Source: Proteles cristata cristata (lineage: Eukaryota; Chordata; Mammalia; Carnivora; Hyaenidae). From it: a stretch of DNA of 64,000 nt. Position 1 is the first letter of the stretch, and every line of letters begins with the position of its first letter. Below, one piece after another: positions 46,462-58,289 of this stretch. The DNA is taken from positions 620,001 through 684,000 of the forward strand of contig JAESUZ010004907.1 in the NCBI GenBank assembly GCA_017311185.1. Reading direction: 5' to 3'. Position numbers and translations under genes: made by a program. The notes below the pieces were generated by a model. That model did not search any database. It was not told where the DNA came from and worked only from the letters and a program-made list of their open reading frames with translations.

Positions 46462-46480
46462 GCGGTTGCCCGGCAACCGC
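46462..46480. promoter_or_regulatory. Perfect X-box palindrome (RFX dimer site)
   Basis: The sequence is GCGGTTGCC, C, GGCAACCGC: a perfect 9-bp inverted repeat around one base. It matches the RFX consensus GTNRCC-N(0-3)-RGYAAC on both halves and lies about 55-70 bp upstream of the UBXN2B ATG, beside an ETS site. Binding is inferred from sequence only. Confidence 0.75.
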
Positions 46481-47719
46481 GGGAGGGGCGGTGTCTGCGC
46501 GCCCCCGCCTCCCCTGAGCATCGGGCGCGCGCCCCCCGCACCCGTAATCCGCTTTTCCAGAAGGGAAGTTGGTTCGCGCACCTTCTCCGCAGGGACGCGC
46601 TGCGTCAGCCTCGCGTCGTCTCTGCGACACGCCTGCAGGTGTTGCAGGCCGCGCTCGACGGCGGTGTAGACGGGCACGTTCTGTTAGCTGAGCCGTGGGA
46701 ACGCCCTCTGGATGCGCGCCTGGCGGAAACTCGCAGCCTCGCGTTTCTAGTCTTGGTGAAAGTAGGTCATCTCCGCCACCGAAGACTGGGTGCCGCCGTC
46801 GCCCCCGTCGCGTGAATTGGTGTTGAGGACGAAGAACACGAAGTTCTTTGCGCTCAGAGCTGGAGACCGCTAAACCCTCGTTCTGCGTCTGAGACTTGCT
46901 TAAACTCCTGACTGATCGCAGTCACTTTTATGCCCCCGAGTTGCAAAGGTGGAAAGCAGTGTGTCCCCGTCATTAAAACTCACACTCTAGGGAAAAGACA
47001 GTTGGAAACAGATAATGAAAGGCAGTTTGCAACGGGGCTTTGCATTGGATGACGGGCGTGGGAGAGTCTTCTCTTGGTGCCGGCTCTGTGCACCCGGCTC
47101 GGTGCACTCGTGTGTAATCTCGTCTGTCCCTTTGCTAGTTAAGTGCTATTATCATGTTGTACCCAAGGAAACCAAACGGTGAATCATCGCTAGATTCACC
47201 CTGTTGCAAATGGCAGCACCAGATACCCAATCTGGCATTGGTTGGTCCAGTTTTGTTTTTTTGTTTTTTTGTTTTTTTTTCATGTAACATCTGCTCTAGA
47301 AATCCCTGGCTCTTCCTTAGGTTCCATAGAGCCAAGGACATTCTGCCTGAATCTTAAAGGATAAGTACCTCGGATAGACTATGGACCAAAAGGAACCACA
47401 AGGCATGGCATTGGCTTGAGTTGGTTCAAGTTGATAAAGTCCTACGTCGTTGAAGCTTAGGGAAATTGACAAAAGATAGAAATGGGGTTGGGGGTCCAGA
47501 TCTAGACTGAAGTTGTAGGCTTAGGACAGACAGGTCCCAAAAGATCTTGTCTTCGTGAAGAGACTGAACCTTACCTCTGAACCAGTGATTATCAAATGTT
47601 GCTGCATGTCAGAGCTCACATTAGAACCCACTCCCCTCCCCACTTAACCCCAGAAACTCCATTTAATTCATATGGGGCTCATGGTCTTTAAGATGTTTTC
47701 CAAGTGGACTTTGCTTCTG

Positions 47720-48560
47720 GCCATGACTGTGTACCTGGTAGTAGACTTGCCTCCTCACTCCCAACAATTAAAAAACTAGACAAAGTACATGAAATAACTG
47801 TTTTCAGACACTGAATAACAGGCAGTACAGGTCTGTGATATCCCAGAGAAGGAAACAAGCAAGATGAGCTGTGTTTGCTCTGGCTTTCTGTCTGGAACTC
47901 TCACACAGCGCTGGTAGGGATGGAGAATGACACAGCCTCTTTGGAAGATAGTTTCTTCTGAAGTTGAATATTCAGTTATCATAAGGCTTAGCATTTACAC
48001 TCCTAAGATTGACCCAAGAGGAATGAAAACATGCTTACAAAAATATTTGGAGCCAAATGTCCATTGAAGTTGCCTTCATCATTGCCCCAAACTGGAAATA
48101 ATCCAAATGTCCATGTCTGTCAGCAACTGAATGGGTAACATTTCAATGAATTTGTACAATGGAATATTACTCAATAGTAAAAAGGAAGAAAGTATGGATT
48201 GACACGCCGTTGATGAATCTGTAAGACATCCTGAGTGAAAGAAGCCAGATGTGAAAGAGTAAGTATTGTCTGATTTGAAGTACATGAAATTCTAGAACAG
48301 GTCAAACGAATCTTTACTGGCAGAAAGCTGGTGGTTGCTTAAGGTTGTCTCTTTTAGGAAAGTTGTTTGGAAAAGGGCCTATGGGAACTTTTTGAGATGA
48401 TGGAAAGGTTTTATATTTTGACTGCTGTGGTAATGACACAGGTAAATGCATTTGTTAAAAACACGCTGAACCGCATACTTAACATACATACGTATGCCTT
48501 ATTATATGTAAATTACACATTTACAAAATTGGTTGAAAAAAATCTCTCCAGATAATTCTG
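47720..48560 (+). mobile_element. Ancient LINE-1 3' region
   Basis: Contains CTGGAAATAATCCAAATGTC, ACAATGGAATATTACTCAAT, GAAAGAAGCCAGATGTGAAA and AATTCTAGAACAGGTCAAAC, which are landmarks of old LINE-1 3' ends. It is degraded; short frames within it are not genes. Confidence 0.7.
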
Positions 48561-49847
48561 CTGTGTGACGATGGTTGAGAACCACTGATCTAAGGCAACT
48601 GGGAGCCATGAAAAATTTGTGATTTAGACATATCACAGAGGCATCAGTGTGTAGGATGAATCATTGTTAGGAAACTAGAAGTTTCATCAGTGGCAGTGGG
48701 TACAGAGAGAAGCAATAATTGGTAGAGATATTAGGGTGAGACCCAATGGTGCTGGAGTTTACATGGGAGATCTATTGAAGGAAGAATAAAGAATGACATT
48801 CAAGGTTTTGGTTAGGCGGTTGGGGAAATGGTGCTACCCGCAAATTACTGAGTAGAAAGGCAGAAGCCAACTTCAAAAGGAAGAAGACATTCTATTACAG
48901 ACATTTGTCTGAATTTGAAATTCATGTGAAACAGTAGGGTGAAAATACATCACGGAACAATTGCAAATGTGGATGTAGACTCTGGGGGACTAGGAGAGAA
49001 TTTGGTGTGGAGACAGGCAGATTTGGTGTTGACTGCGTATTAGTGATAGCAGAGTAGGTGAGGATTTCCACGCAGTGTGAGATATGAGAAGATACGAGAA
49101 CTGACAATACACAGGAACACCAGCATCGAAGGGCTCAGTGAAGAAAGGAGAGCACTCAAAGTAGACGTAAGGAATAGTCAGGTAGGATGAAGACAACAGA
49201 CTCGAAAAACTAGTGACAAGGAGGTTTCAAGGAAGAGACCGACAGCGTCATTTCCTATGGAAAATCAAGTAAGATGAGGACCAGAAAGTGTCCATTGGAT
49301 TAAAGAGGAGGCAGGCATACCAGAGATCACCGCTAGATTCATACAGAGGAAAATCTATATTTTCGTAGTTTGAGAGTGACAGCTTAGGACAGTGAAGTCT
49401 ATGTTTTCAATGTACTCAAAGCCAGTGGTGTGTAAGAGGTGGCTTATCCGGAGAGAGCCTACTGTTAAATTTTCAGGAATTTTACCAGCAGCAGTTAAAC
49501 ATAGCCATTATTACAAAGAAAATTACATAAACTTACAATGAAGTCATATTAAAAATCAATGTAATAAATACTCAAAAATCATTCTTGCCTAATTACTTTA
49601 ATGCATTTTGTCATTATCTATGCCGTTGAGGTTATTTACATCTCTTGTATCCATATGGTGGAGACACTACTTAATGCCAAGCTACTGCACACCTCTTCCT
49701 AACTCTATATGCATTCAGCAACAGCATGTGGTGGCTGAAATTTACCATGATGGGAGTATCACACGTCAGAAATTGGTAAATACCTTAAAGAAGGGTTTGA
49801 TTTATTGTTTTGTATGTAGTCCACTTTAGATTAAAAATGTGGTGGCT

Positions 49848-49884
49848 CACACCTGGGTGGCTCAGTCTGTTAAATGTCTGACTC
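49848..49884 (+). mobile_element. CAN-SINE head fragment next to an inverted full copy
   Basis: CACCTGGGTGGCTCAGTCTG and the following bases are the SINE head only, ending about 9 bp before the reverse copy at 49893. Confidence 0.7.
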
Positions 49885-49892
49885 CTTTTGTT

Positions 49893-50122
49893 CCAATTTT
49901 TTAAAATGTTTATTTGTTTATTTTAGAGAGAGAGAAAGAGAGAAAGAGACCAAAAGGGGGAAGGGGGCAAAAGGCAGAGAGAGAGGGAGACACAGAATCT
50001 GAAGCACGCTCCAGGCTCTTAGCTGTCAGCACAGAGCCCCATATGGGGCTCAAACCCACAGAATGTGAGATCATGACCTGAGCCGAAGTCTGATGCTTAA
50101 GACTGAGCCACCCAGGTGCCCC
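49893..50122 (-). mobile_element. CAN-SINE (feline type)
   Basis: Reverse copy with T-rich tail, (GA)n and head ending CACCCAGGTGCCCC. Confidence 0.88.
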
Positions 50123-50201
50123 TACAGTGAAGTTAAGATTTAAAAGTTGCTGTGTCTATAGCTGTTCTAGTATGAAAAGCAAAATGAAAGGAAAGGAAAT
50201 T

Positions 50202-50449
50202 GTATTTATTTATTTTTATTAAAAAAATTTTTTTTAATGTTTTATTTGTTTCTGAGAGAGAGAGAGAGAGACAATGTGAGCGGGGGGTGGGGGGGTCAGA
50301 GAAGGGGAGATACAGAATCTGAAGACAGGCTCCAGGCTCTGAGCTAGCTGTCAGCACAGAGCTCGACGCGGGGCTCGAACCGACGAACCCTGAGATCGCG
50401 ACCTGAGCAGAAGTCGGATGCTCAGCCAACTGAGCCACCCAGGCGCCCC
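50202..50449 (-). mobile_element. CAN-SINE (feline type)
   Basis: Reverse copy. Exact duplication GGAAAGGAAATT at 50190-50201 and 50450-50461. It lies 80 bp from the previous SINE. Confidence 0.9.
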
Positions 50450-50919
50450 GGAAAGGAAATTTTAAAAAGGGGGGGAAAAAGACCCATTCTTCCAGTATTT
50501 GTAAATTATTAGCTGATTAGGCGATTCAAACAAGAAGTTGCTCATGTCATGTCATTGCGTTACTCCATACATTTGTGTTGTTCACTCATATCTCGTTAAC
50601 CTAAATAAAAATATCAACTGACATTGATATGGTCCCTTGGAAGTCCCCTCTCTTTCAGCTTGTGATGAAAACTATAGTGTTGCTTCCCATTTTTCTCCAC
50701 AGAGATATGATTACCAATACCTCACTGACCCCCATCCTTTGTTTTATATTCTCAAAGTGGTTGAGGAGGTTCAAAAATCACGACGTTTATTCTATATGGT
50801 ATAAAATCCAGGAGATTGTGTCTCACACTTGCTTCAGCGTTTAATATGTGTTGTTCCTTGGGGGCGCTTAAACTAGAAACGTAATTTTATACCTTGTTAT
50901 ACTTAGTTTTTCCTTCCGT

Positions 50920-51035
50920 TAAACTGTAAGAGCCTGGAGGGGCTTCGGGCCATTTCTTTATCTCCAGTGCCTTACTGTAGAACTTGGAACATAATAAGTG
51001 TATGAATGAGTGAGTGAATGAATGAAGGAGGTAGT
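50920..51035 (+). repeat. L2 LINE 3' end
   Basis: CTGTAAGAGCCTGGAGGGGC ... TTTATCTCCAGTGCCTTACT ... GAACATAATAAGTG ... GAATGAATGAAGG is the L2 3' terminus pattern. Confidence 0.65.
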
Positions 51036-51490
51036 GATCCATAACTCAAACTGAGATTTGACTCTCTCCAAAGGCCACTTTCCATTCATGGAAAGTCAAG
51101 AAATAACAAGAAATATCAACAGAGATCATCGTATGTGGATAGGAAAGAGAATAAAATGCAGACCTATCCATCTTGGACTAACTAACTGTATCTGGCTGCA
51201 ACTGCCCAGCCTAAGTGAAATGCACACCTGTGTAATTTACTTATGCTGGAATGTAATAAGATCCGAGGTCAAGATCTGAGGTCATTGTCATATATGACCC
51301 TTTAAAACATTTTCATCTTGGCTTTTTGATGTTTATACAATGTAGAGAATTTTTAGTTGCTCATTATTTCACGTAAACTACAACAATCTACTGCAGTACG
51401 ATTGTCTTCATTCTATGGAATTAATTAAAGCCCAGGGAAATAAGATGAATTTCTTTGTATCACCCAGCTATCAGGTAGCAGAACTAAGTT

Positions 51491-51493
<3 letters not shown>

Positions 51494-51521
<28 letters not shown>

Positions 51522-51748
51522 CTTACTTATTTACTTATTTATTTAAATGTTTTATTTATTTCTAGGAGAGAGACAGCATGAGCAGGGGAGGGTCAGAGAG
51601 AGAGGGAGTCACAGACTCTGAAACAGGCTCCAGGCTCCGAGCTGGCAGCCAGCACAGAGCCCGACGCGGGGCCCGAACCCACGAACCGCGAGATCATGAC
51701 CCAAGCGAAAGTCGGACGCCCAACCGACCAAGCCACCCAGGCGCCCCA
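51494..51748 (-). mobile_element. Young CAN-SINE with (TTTA)n tail
   Basis: Near-consensus reverse copy; the tail has expanded into a (TTTA)n microsatellite at about 51490-51550. Exact duplication AGAACTAAGTTTTA at 51480-51493 and 51749-51762. Confidence 0.92.
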
Positions 51749-51778
51749 AGAACTAAGTTTTAAATTTAGGTCTATCAA

Positions 51779-51998
51779 GGACCCCTGGGTGACTCAGTCA
51801 GTTAAGCATCGGACTCTTGATTTCAGCTCAAGTCTTGATCTCAGGGTTGGGGGGATCGAACCCTGTGGCCGGATGTGTGCTGACAGCGCCAAGCCCGCTT
51901 GGGATTCTTTCTTCATCTATTTCTCTAGTCCCATCCTCATATGTGTGCACACATTCTCTCCCTCTCTGAAAATAAATAAATAAATATTTTTAAAATAT
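51779..51998 (+). mobile_element. CAN-SINE, 30 bp from an oppositely oriented copy
   Basis: Starts GACCCCTGGGTGACTCAGTC, ends AATAAATAAATAAATATTTT. Flanks AGGTCTATCAA and AGGTCTATTAG. Confidence 0.87.
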
Positions 51999-53269
51999 AA
52001 ACATATTCAGGTCTATTAGATCTAAAATCATGCTTTCCCTTTATACCATCTGCGTGTCCCCTGGGAGCCTTTTTTCAGCTCTTGACATTGGGGATTGGTC
52101 CCTTCATGAAATTTCCTCAGGATACTTCTTGGCACTCTCTGCTTACCTACCTGAGCATCCGGCCACCCTCTAAATACTGGAATCCGCTGGAATTCTGTCT
52201 TTAGCCCTCCTACTTTCTTGCTGTATATGCTTTTGCTATTCAACGTCACCCAGCCTCATACCTACTAGTATACACAGAAAATACTCATTATTTGCAGTGG
52301 TTATGTTCCATAACGTTGCCAAGAACATTGAATTAGTGAGCACTAATTGCTCCCAGAAGGAATACAAGGTTAGGGTCCTGCAAGCTTCTGATTATATTTC
52401 CATCAACCAATTGATATATAACCTTGTTTTCTGTTTCTGTTAAAAGGCATCTTATTTAATATGTATTGTCGATTCATTAACACTGAACTCACAGCCAACA
52501 GCACCGTCATGCATGCCTGAATGAAGATGATCTAACACATATATTTCCTCCAGAAGGCACATTACAGCCTTGTGGTACTTATGAACTTGGACTTTGATAT
52601 AGCAGTACTGCGTTCCATTTGGGGCCCTTTTCAACAACAAACTCATCAACAAAATGCACAAAAACGGAAAAAAGGAGGCGGCAAACAGACCGTGGAAGGA
52701 CATTTGTTTACAATGTAGAGCTGAAACAAGGAGGCAAGGGAGAGCGGTGTTTGCCCTCAGCAGGGAGCATGCTCATTGGACGATTCGACTATTTTGCCTC
52801 TGTGTGCATGTCCATCCATGACAACAGAAACCCCATGTGTATTGATTTGGGGTCACAAGTACATTTTATCAAGTAGGTGAATTTGCAAATATCGAAATGT
52901 AAATAGAGGACTGACTGCATGTAGGATTCCCAAATCTATTTTTCTAATACCTAGCTCTGTCCTTTACTCCAGACCTGCATTTCCAATTGTCTTTTCAATC
53001 GTAATTTTCATTTGGATGTCTCATAAACGTCGTGTCTCAAACCGAAACCTCTTTTTTTCCCTCCTATAAGCCTTCTTTATTATTTTAGCATTTAGTACAT
53101 CACCCTGTAACAAAAGCTACAAATCATTTTATTTCCTCTCTTTGCTTTACCTACACCATTTACCGTTGACCAAATCTTTTGATTTCTCTTCCAAAATATC
53201 TCTTGAGCATGTCTTTTCCTTTCTATCCTTACTTCCACGGACATGATACAAATTCTTTTCTTTCAAAAA

Positions 53270-53395
53270 ATTGAGGTTGAACCGACCAATTAGATTGTAA
53301 GACATTGAAAGTGTACACTGTAATGATTTGGTGTATGTATATATTGTGACCAGATACCCCTCACTAAGATAATTAACACCCCCATTACCTCAAAT

Positions 53396-53431
<36 letters not shown>

Positions 53432-53761
53432 ACACACGGGAAGAACATTTAAGTTCTATTTTCTTAGCAAAGTTTAATTATGCAGTAGAGTGTGATCAGT
53501 AGTCACTATGTTATACATTAGATCCTCAGACCTCATTTATCTTGTAGCTGAGAGTTTGTACCTTTTAACTTCCTATTTTCCCTATGGCAGCTAGTTTTCT
53601 AGTCTTTGTTTCTGTCAGATCGACTTTTGTTTTCAGATTCAACATACAAGTGATAGCATGCAATATTGTCTGTGTCCAGCTTATTTTACTTAGCCCCCAG
53701 GGTCCATCCGTGTGGTTGCAAATGGCAGGAGCTCCTTCTTTCTTAAGAGTGAAGAGCTCCA
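53270..53761 (-). mobile_element. LINE-1 3' region, reverse orientation, with internal (CA)n
   Basis: Antisense LINE-1 3' sequence (GATCCTCAGACCTCATTTAT, GGTCCATCCGTGTGGTTGCA) with a (CA)n run at 53400-53438. A young SINE is inserted at 53762 and the LINE-1 resumes briefly after 53983. Confidence 0.65.
53400..53438. repeat. (CA)n microsatellite
   Basis: CA repeat with a single TA break inside a LINE-1. Confidence 0.9.
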
Positions 53762-53983
53762 GGGGCACCTGGGTGGCTTAGTCGGTTAAGCGTCCGACTT
53801 TCGCTTGGGTCATGATCTCGCGGTTCGTGGGTTCGAGCCCCGTGTCGGGCTCTGTGCTGACTGCCAGCTCGGAGCCTGGAGCCTGTTTGAGTCTGTGACT
53901 CCCTCTTTCTCTGACCCTCCCCTGCTCACGCTGTCTCTCTCTCTCTCTCTCCTAGAAATAAATAAAACATTAAAAAAAAAAAA
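53762..53983 (+). mobile_element. Young CAN-SINE inside a LINE-1
   Basis: Near-consensus. Duplication GAGTGAAGAGCTCCA (53747-53761) and GAGTGAAGAACTCCA (53984-53998), one mismatch. Confidence 0.93.
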
Positions 53984-54405
53984 GAGTGAAGAACTCCAAG
54001 ACAAGGCAGTGGAATTCATCCAATCGGAGAAGCAAAAATTAAAAAGAATGAAAAAGAGTGACGAGTGACGATAGCTTGAGGGAATTATGGGACACCATTC
54101 AACTCACCAATATAAGCAGTGTTTAGGCTCCCAGAGGACCTTTATTTTGTTGAATAAACATATTTGGTTGGCCAAAGAAAATCATATGGCCATGCCCAAC
54201 TCAAGGAATTGGGGAAGTACAGTCCTATGGTGTGCTCTGAAGGAGGAGAAGTGGAAATCTCAGTGAATAGCCCTATTTCAGTGTGATTCATAAATTAAGG
54301 GCTGGGGAGTATTAAAGATTTTTTCCTGCTCTGGTTCTGAAGCATTGGTACTGAGTGACTAGTCTCTTTCATCTAATTCTAAAACTGTGACAAAGATACT
54401 GTGTA

Positions 54406-54620
54406 GGGGCACCTGGGTGGCTCAGTCGGTTAAGCCTCAACTTCAGCTCAGGTCATGATCTCATGGTTCGTGGGTTCGAGCCTCACGTTGGGCTCTGTGC
54501 TGACAGCTCAGAGCCTGGAGCCTATTTCGGATTCTGTGTCTCCCTCTCTCTCTGACCTTCCCCTGCTCACGCTGTCTCTCTCTCTCTCTCTCCCAGAAAT
54601 AAATAAAACATTAAAAAAAA
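54406..54620 (+). mobile_element. CAN-SINE (feline type)
   Basis: Starts GGGGCACCTGGGTGGCTCAG. Flanks GATACTGTGTAG and GGTACTGTATAG. Confidence 0.9.
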
Positions 54621-55585
54621 AGGTACTGTATAGTTGTTGGTTCATAGCCCTCCCAGGAACGTCCCAGGTGAAATGTGTAACTGGCCCCCAGATGCAGAGG
54701 GCAGGGAGCGCCAGACAATGAGACAGGTAGGTGGGCTCACTAAGCAAAGGGAACTTACCTATGGGCGTGTACTGGGCAAGAAAATGAATGGATCACAGCA
54801 CCCACCATCCAAGTCCTGGAAGTTCATAAAGAGGTCTTAATTGGTTTTAGTCACGTATACCATGCAGGTGTTGCCAACCCCGCATGATTATCTCAAGGCC
54901 ATGTCCTTGGACCGGCCTCTGGGAGGAGGAGAGGCAAGCAGACCCAGGTTCCCAGCACAGGGAAGAGTGAGGAGTCTCCGAGTGCCTAGTCTAGCTCTTG
55001 GGTCAATTGGTGATGGTGTCTTCTTTTTCCTTTCTTCCAGTGTAGTTATTAACGTAGAGTGTTTTATCCATTTCAGATATATAATATAGTGATTCAAAAA
55101 TTGTATAAATATAATACATATTGCACACATCTATAATATATATATTCAGTGCTCATCAAGATAAGTGTACTCTTCATCCCCTTTGCCTAGTTCACCCATC
55201 CCCCCATCCACCTCCCCCTCTGGCAACAATCTGTTTGTTCTCTATAGTTAAGAGTCTGTTTTCTGGTTTCCCTCTCTCTTTTTTTGCCCCTTTGTTCATT
55301 TGTTTTGTTTCTTAAGTTTTACATATGAGTGATATCATATGGTATTTGTCTTTCTCTGACTGACTTCACTTAACATTAGACACTCTAGTTCCATCCATGT
55401 CATTGCAAATGGCAAGATTTCATTCTTTAATGGCTGAATAATATTCCATATATGTATATATGTATCTCACATCTTCAGTATCCATTCATCTATCAATTGA
55501 TACTTAGGTTGCTTCTATATCTTAGCTGTTGTAAATCATGCTACTAGACGTGCATGTATCTCTTCGAATAAATATTTGCATATTA

Positions 55586-55798
55586 TTATTATTTTTTTAA
55601 TGTTTTTTATTTATTTCTGAGAGATAGACAGCATGAGCAGGGGAGGGTCAGAGAGAGAGAGAGAGACAGAATCCGAAACAGGCTCCAGGCTCTGAGCTGT
55701 CAGCACAGAGCCTGACGTGGGGCTCGAATCCACCAACTGTGAGATCATGCCCTGAGCCGAAGCCGGACGCTTAACGGACTGAGCCACCCAGACGCCCC
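55586..55798 (-). mobile_element. CAN-SINE inside a LINE-1
   Basis: Reverse copy ending CACCCAGACGCCCC, flanked by GCATATTATTA and GCATATTATTT from the host LINE-1. Confidence 0.9.
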
Positions 55799-56159
55799 AG
55801 CATATTATTTGTATAAATACCCAGTAGTGCAATTGCTGGATCATAGGGTAGTTCTATTTTTAATTTTTTTTTGAGGAGCCTCCATACCATTTTCCACAGT
55901 GGCTATACCAGTTTGCATTCCCGCCAACACTGCGCAGATGTTTCTATTTCTCCACGTTTTTGCCAACACTTGTTTTTTCTTCTGTTTTTGATTTTAGCCC
56001 TTCTGACAGGTGTAGGGTGGTATCTCATGGTAGTTCTGATTTGCATTTCCCCAATGATGAGCGATGTTGAGCATCTTTTCATGTGTCTGTTGGCCATCTG
56101 GATGTCTTCTTTGGAGAAATGTCTGTTCATGGCTTCTGCTCATGTTTAATTGGATTATT

Positions 56160-56206
56160 TGTGCACGTGTGCGTGCTTGTGTGTGTGTGTGCGTGTGTGT
56201 GTGTGA
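56160..56206. repeat. (TG)n microsatellite
   Basis: Interrupted TG/CG alternating run at the end of a reversed LINE-1. Confidence 0.88.
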
Positions 56207-56299
56207 GTTGTATCAATTCGTTATATATTCTGAATACTAACCCTTTATTGGATGTATCATTTGCATGGTCATGTCTTTTTGATGACTTTTCCCAACAAT

Positions 56300-57700
56300 A
56301 GCCGACTTAGGAAAGGCAGCTTTGGAACAGATATCAAATAAATTGAGACAATCATCATTGCAAGATTCCCAGAAAGCTGCTCTCTTTTACCTTTAAAAGC
56401 ATTGAGATTTGCCCTCGGCCACACCAGTAAGAGGTGTTAAAATTGTCCTCAGAGAGTGGTTTCAGGATTATGCAAACATCACACCAATCTTCCCCATGGG
56501 CTTTGCAATATCCGTTTTGGCTGTTAAGAGGCATTTCCCCCCTTTCCCCTCACTTCCCTGTCCTCAGTTGTGTAATGTGTTACCATCTTTGTTTGTTAGG
56601 GAAGTGCTGAGGCGGAGAAAATGACCATAGACAGTAAGTGTAAAAGTAAAGGAAGAGGGGCGGCCCCCAAAACTTGCACGACATATTTCTATCTGCCTGT
56701 GACTAGAGATAGAGCCACTGGCTACATTCTCAGAGGCACTAAACACCTGGCTGAAGCTAGCCAGGTAGCATGCAATAAAAGAGGCCCTTCTGGTAGACAA
56801 GATGACCCAGAGAGCTCAATTCAGAGGCGGGGAAGGCCAGGGGCGGGCCTGTGTAGGGGTCTATTGTCAGCCTTATTGACCAAGTCCCTGCCATTTCAGC
56901 AGCCCACGTGCAGCCCGCCGCCACAGGGGCCTCCCGCGGGCTACAGCTGCGCTGAGGTACACTTGTTCCTGGCCCTGGGCAGCACCAGGTCCGAGGTTAC
57001 CCCCGAGCAGGCCCCGGGGGCCCCTCTGTTAGCAGGCCCCACACGGGCCACCATTTCCTGTGCCGGGAAACACGGGCCCGGCCCTGGTTCTGACTCTCAC
57101 CACCCGTCAGACATCTGAGCATTGCGGATTTATGCCCCTTTGCAACAAAGGACCCCCCCGGGAAGGTGGGCCTCCAGTCCCTTCCGACCCTGGCCTGTGT
57201 CTCAGCCAGTCACCTCCAGGGCCCCAAATCCCGCAGCCCAGACGACCAGCTTCTTCACCATTTTCTGCGACAGGGGCCCACAGAGCTGCGCTCCAGGGAA
57301 GGTTCGGCAGCGCAGGCTGCTCAAAACCAACACTTGACTTAGCATATGTTTTCTGTTATGTCCTGGCCTGTTCGACACTGTCCTCCGGGTGAGGGTGGAA
57401 TTTCTTTTTCTCCGGTTTCCGAATCCAGATTCCCCATCCTTCATCAATCGGAACAAGCATTTAACAAATAATTGTTAGTAAGCCGTCCTTTGGGGTTTTA
57501 CCTGCCACGCCAAGCTCTTATTGAGCTCTTTCTTTCTAACGAGTTCCCTGCAAATTCTGGCTAATGAAATCAGCTTAATCTTGTAAGATTAATGCATTTT
57601 TTTTTTATCATGCAGGAATATGTTGAGATTATCTTCTAATTATTCATGGCTTTACGAGATGTTTCTTGGCCTATGAAAAAAGTGCTCCTTTAAAAAGGTC
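56300..57700. other. Intergenic stretch with a GC-rich part, no gene recognised
   Basis: From about 56820 to 57330 the DNA is GC-rich, and plus-strand frames of 165 and 110 codons are open. Their translations are Pro/Gly/Ser-rich with no recognisable domain, and they overlap each other, so composition explains them better than a gene. Confidence 0.5.
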
Positions 57701-57707
57701 GAGCAAC

Positions 57708-57957
57708 AGGGGTGCCGCGGGGAGGGGGGCTCTGTTGCCCAGGTCATGAGTTGGTTGAATCTCTGACTCTGGGTTTCCGCCCAGGTCATGATCTCCGGAT
57801 TCCTGGGATCGAGCCCTGACCTGGGCTCTGCGCTAACAGCATGGATCCTGCTTGGGATTCTCTTTCCCTCTCTCTCTGCATCTCCCGCTCTACTCCTGTG
57901 TGTGCTCTGTTTCTCTCTCTCTGTCTTTCAAAATACCTAAACATTAAAAAAAAAAAA
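57708..57957 (+). mobile_element. Diverged CAN-SINE
   Basis: GGTCATGATCTCCGGATTCC, a CT-rich middle and an AAACATTAAAAA tail are clear; the head is disturbed by a G-rich insertion (GGGGAGGGGGGC). Confidence 0.78.
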
Positions 57958-58289
57958 AGCCCCCCAAAAGCATGTGCAATGCAAAACATTTCCACCAGAG
58001 GGCGCACCAGTCCACAGATTTGCCTGTGATTTGAGAGTCCCAACTTCAGATTCATATTCCTCCTAACCTTGACTGAAATCCTCAAGAATATGGTGTTATA
58101 TAAAATATTCATTAAAGGCGGATTAAGTGTATCACTTTGATTGCTATTATATAGAAATGTAAAGCTGAATTTCGGAGAGAGAGAATGGGAGAGAGAGAGT
58201 TGAATTGGTGATGTGAAATTTGCAGGGGTTGCTTCCATTCATTGCAAAATAGCTTGGGAAAGAAAGTTAAAAAAATTATTTCGGAGATT

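Larger units (their letters stand above)
45800..46720 (-). promoter_or_regulatory. UBXN2B: UBXN2B promoter CpG island
   Basis: This is a dense CpG stretch spanning exon 1, in contrast to the AT-rich flanks. I see no TATA box upstream of the ATG. Between 46400 and 46480 it packs four sites typical of housekeeping promoters: YY1-type (AAGATGGCGG over the start codon), NRF1-like (GCGCCTGCGC, 46427-46436), ETS (CCGGAAGT on the gene strand, 46453-46460) and an RFX X-box. Transcription probably starts within about 100 bp upstream of the ATG. Several overlapping open frames on both strands here are a GC-content effect. Confidence 0.85.
55020..56290 (-). mobile_element. LINE-1 3' end and ORF2 tail, reverse orientation, split by a SINE
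   Basis: Minus-strand translation of 55903-56130 gives the ORF2 tail ([20 protein letters not shown]) and the left part is 3' UTR (CCATCCATGTCATTGCAAAT on the plus strand near 55394). A CAN-SINE at 55586-55798 interrupts it. The right end carries a (TG)n tract at 56160-56206. Confidence 0.8.

Noticed and set aside
46120..46677. Several overlapping open frames of 90-185 codons on both strands at the UBXN2B promoter
   Set aside because: Explained by GC content. Only the first 27 codons of the minus-strand frame starting at 46409 are real exon.
56621..57392. Two overlapping plus-strand frames of 165 and 110 codons
   Set aside because: GC-rich, Pro/Gly/Ser-biased, mutually overlapping, no domain and no splice context recognised.
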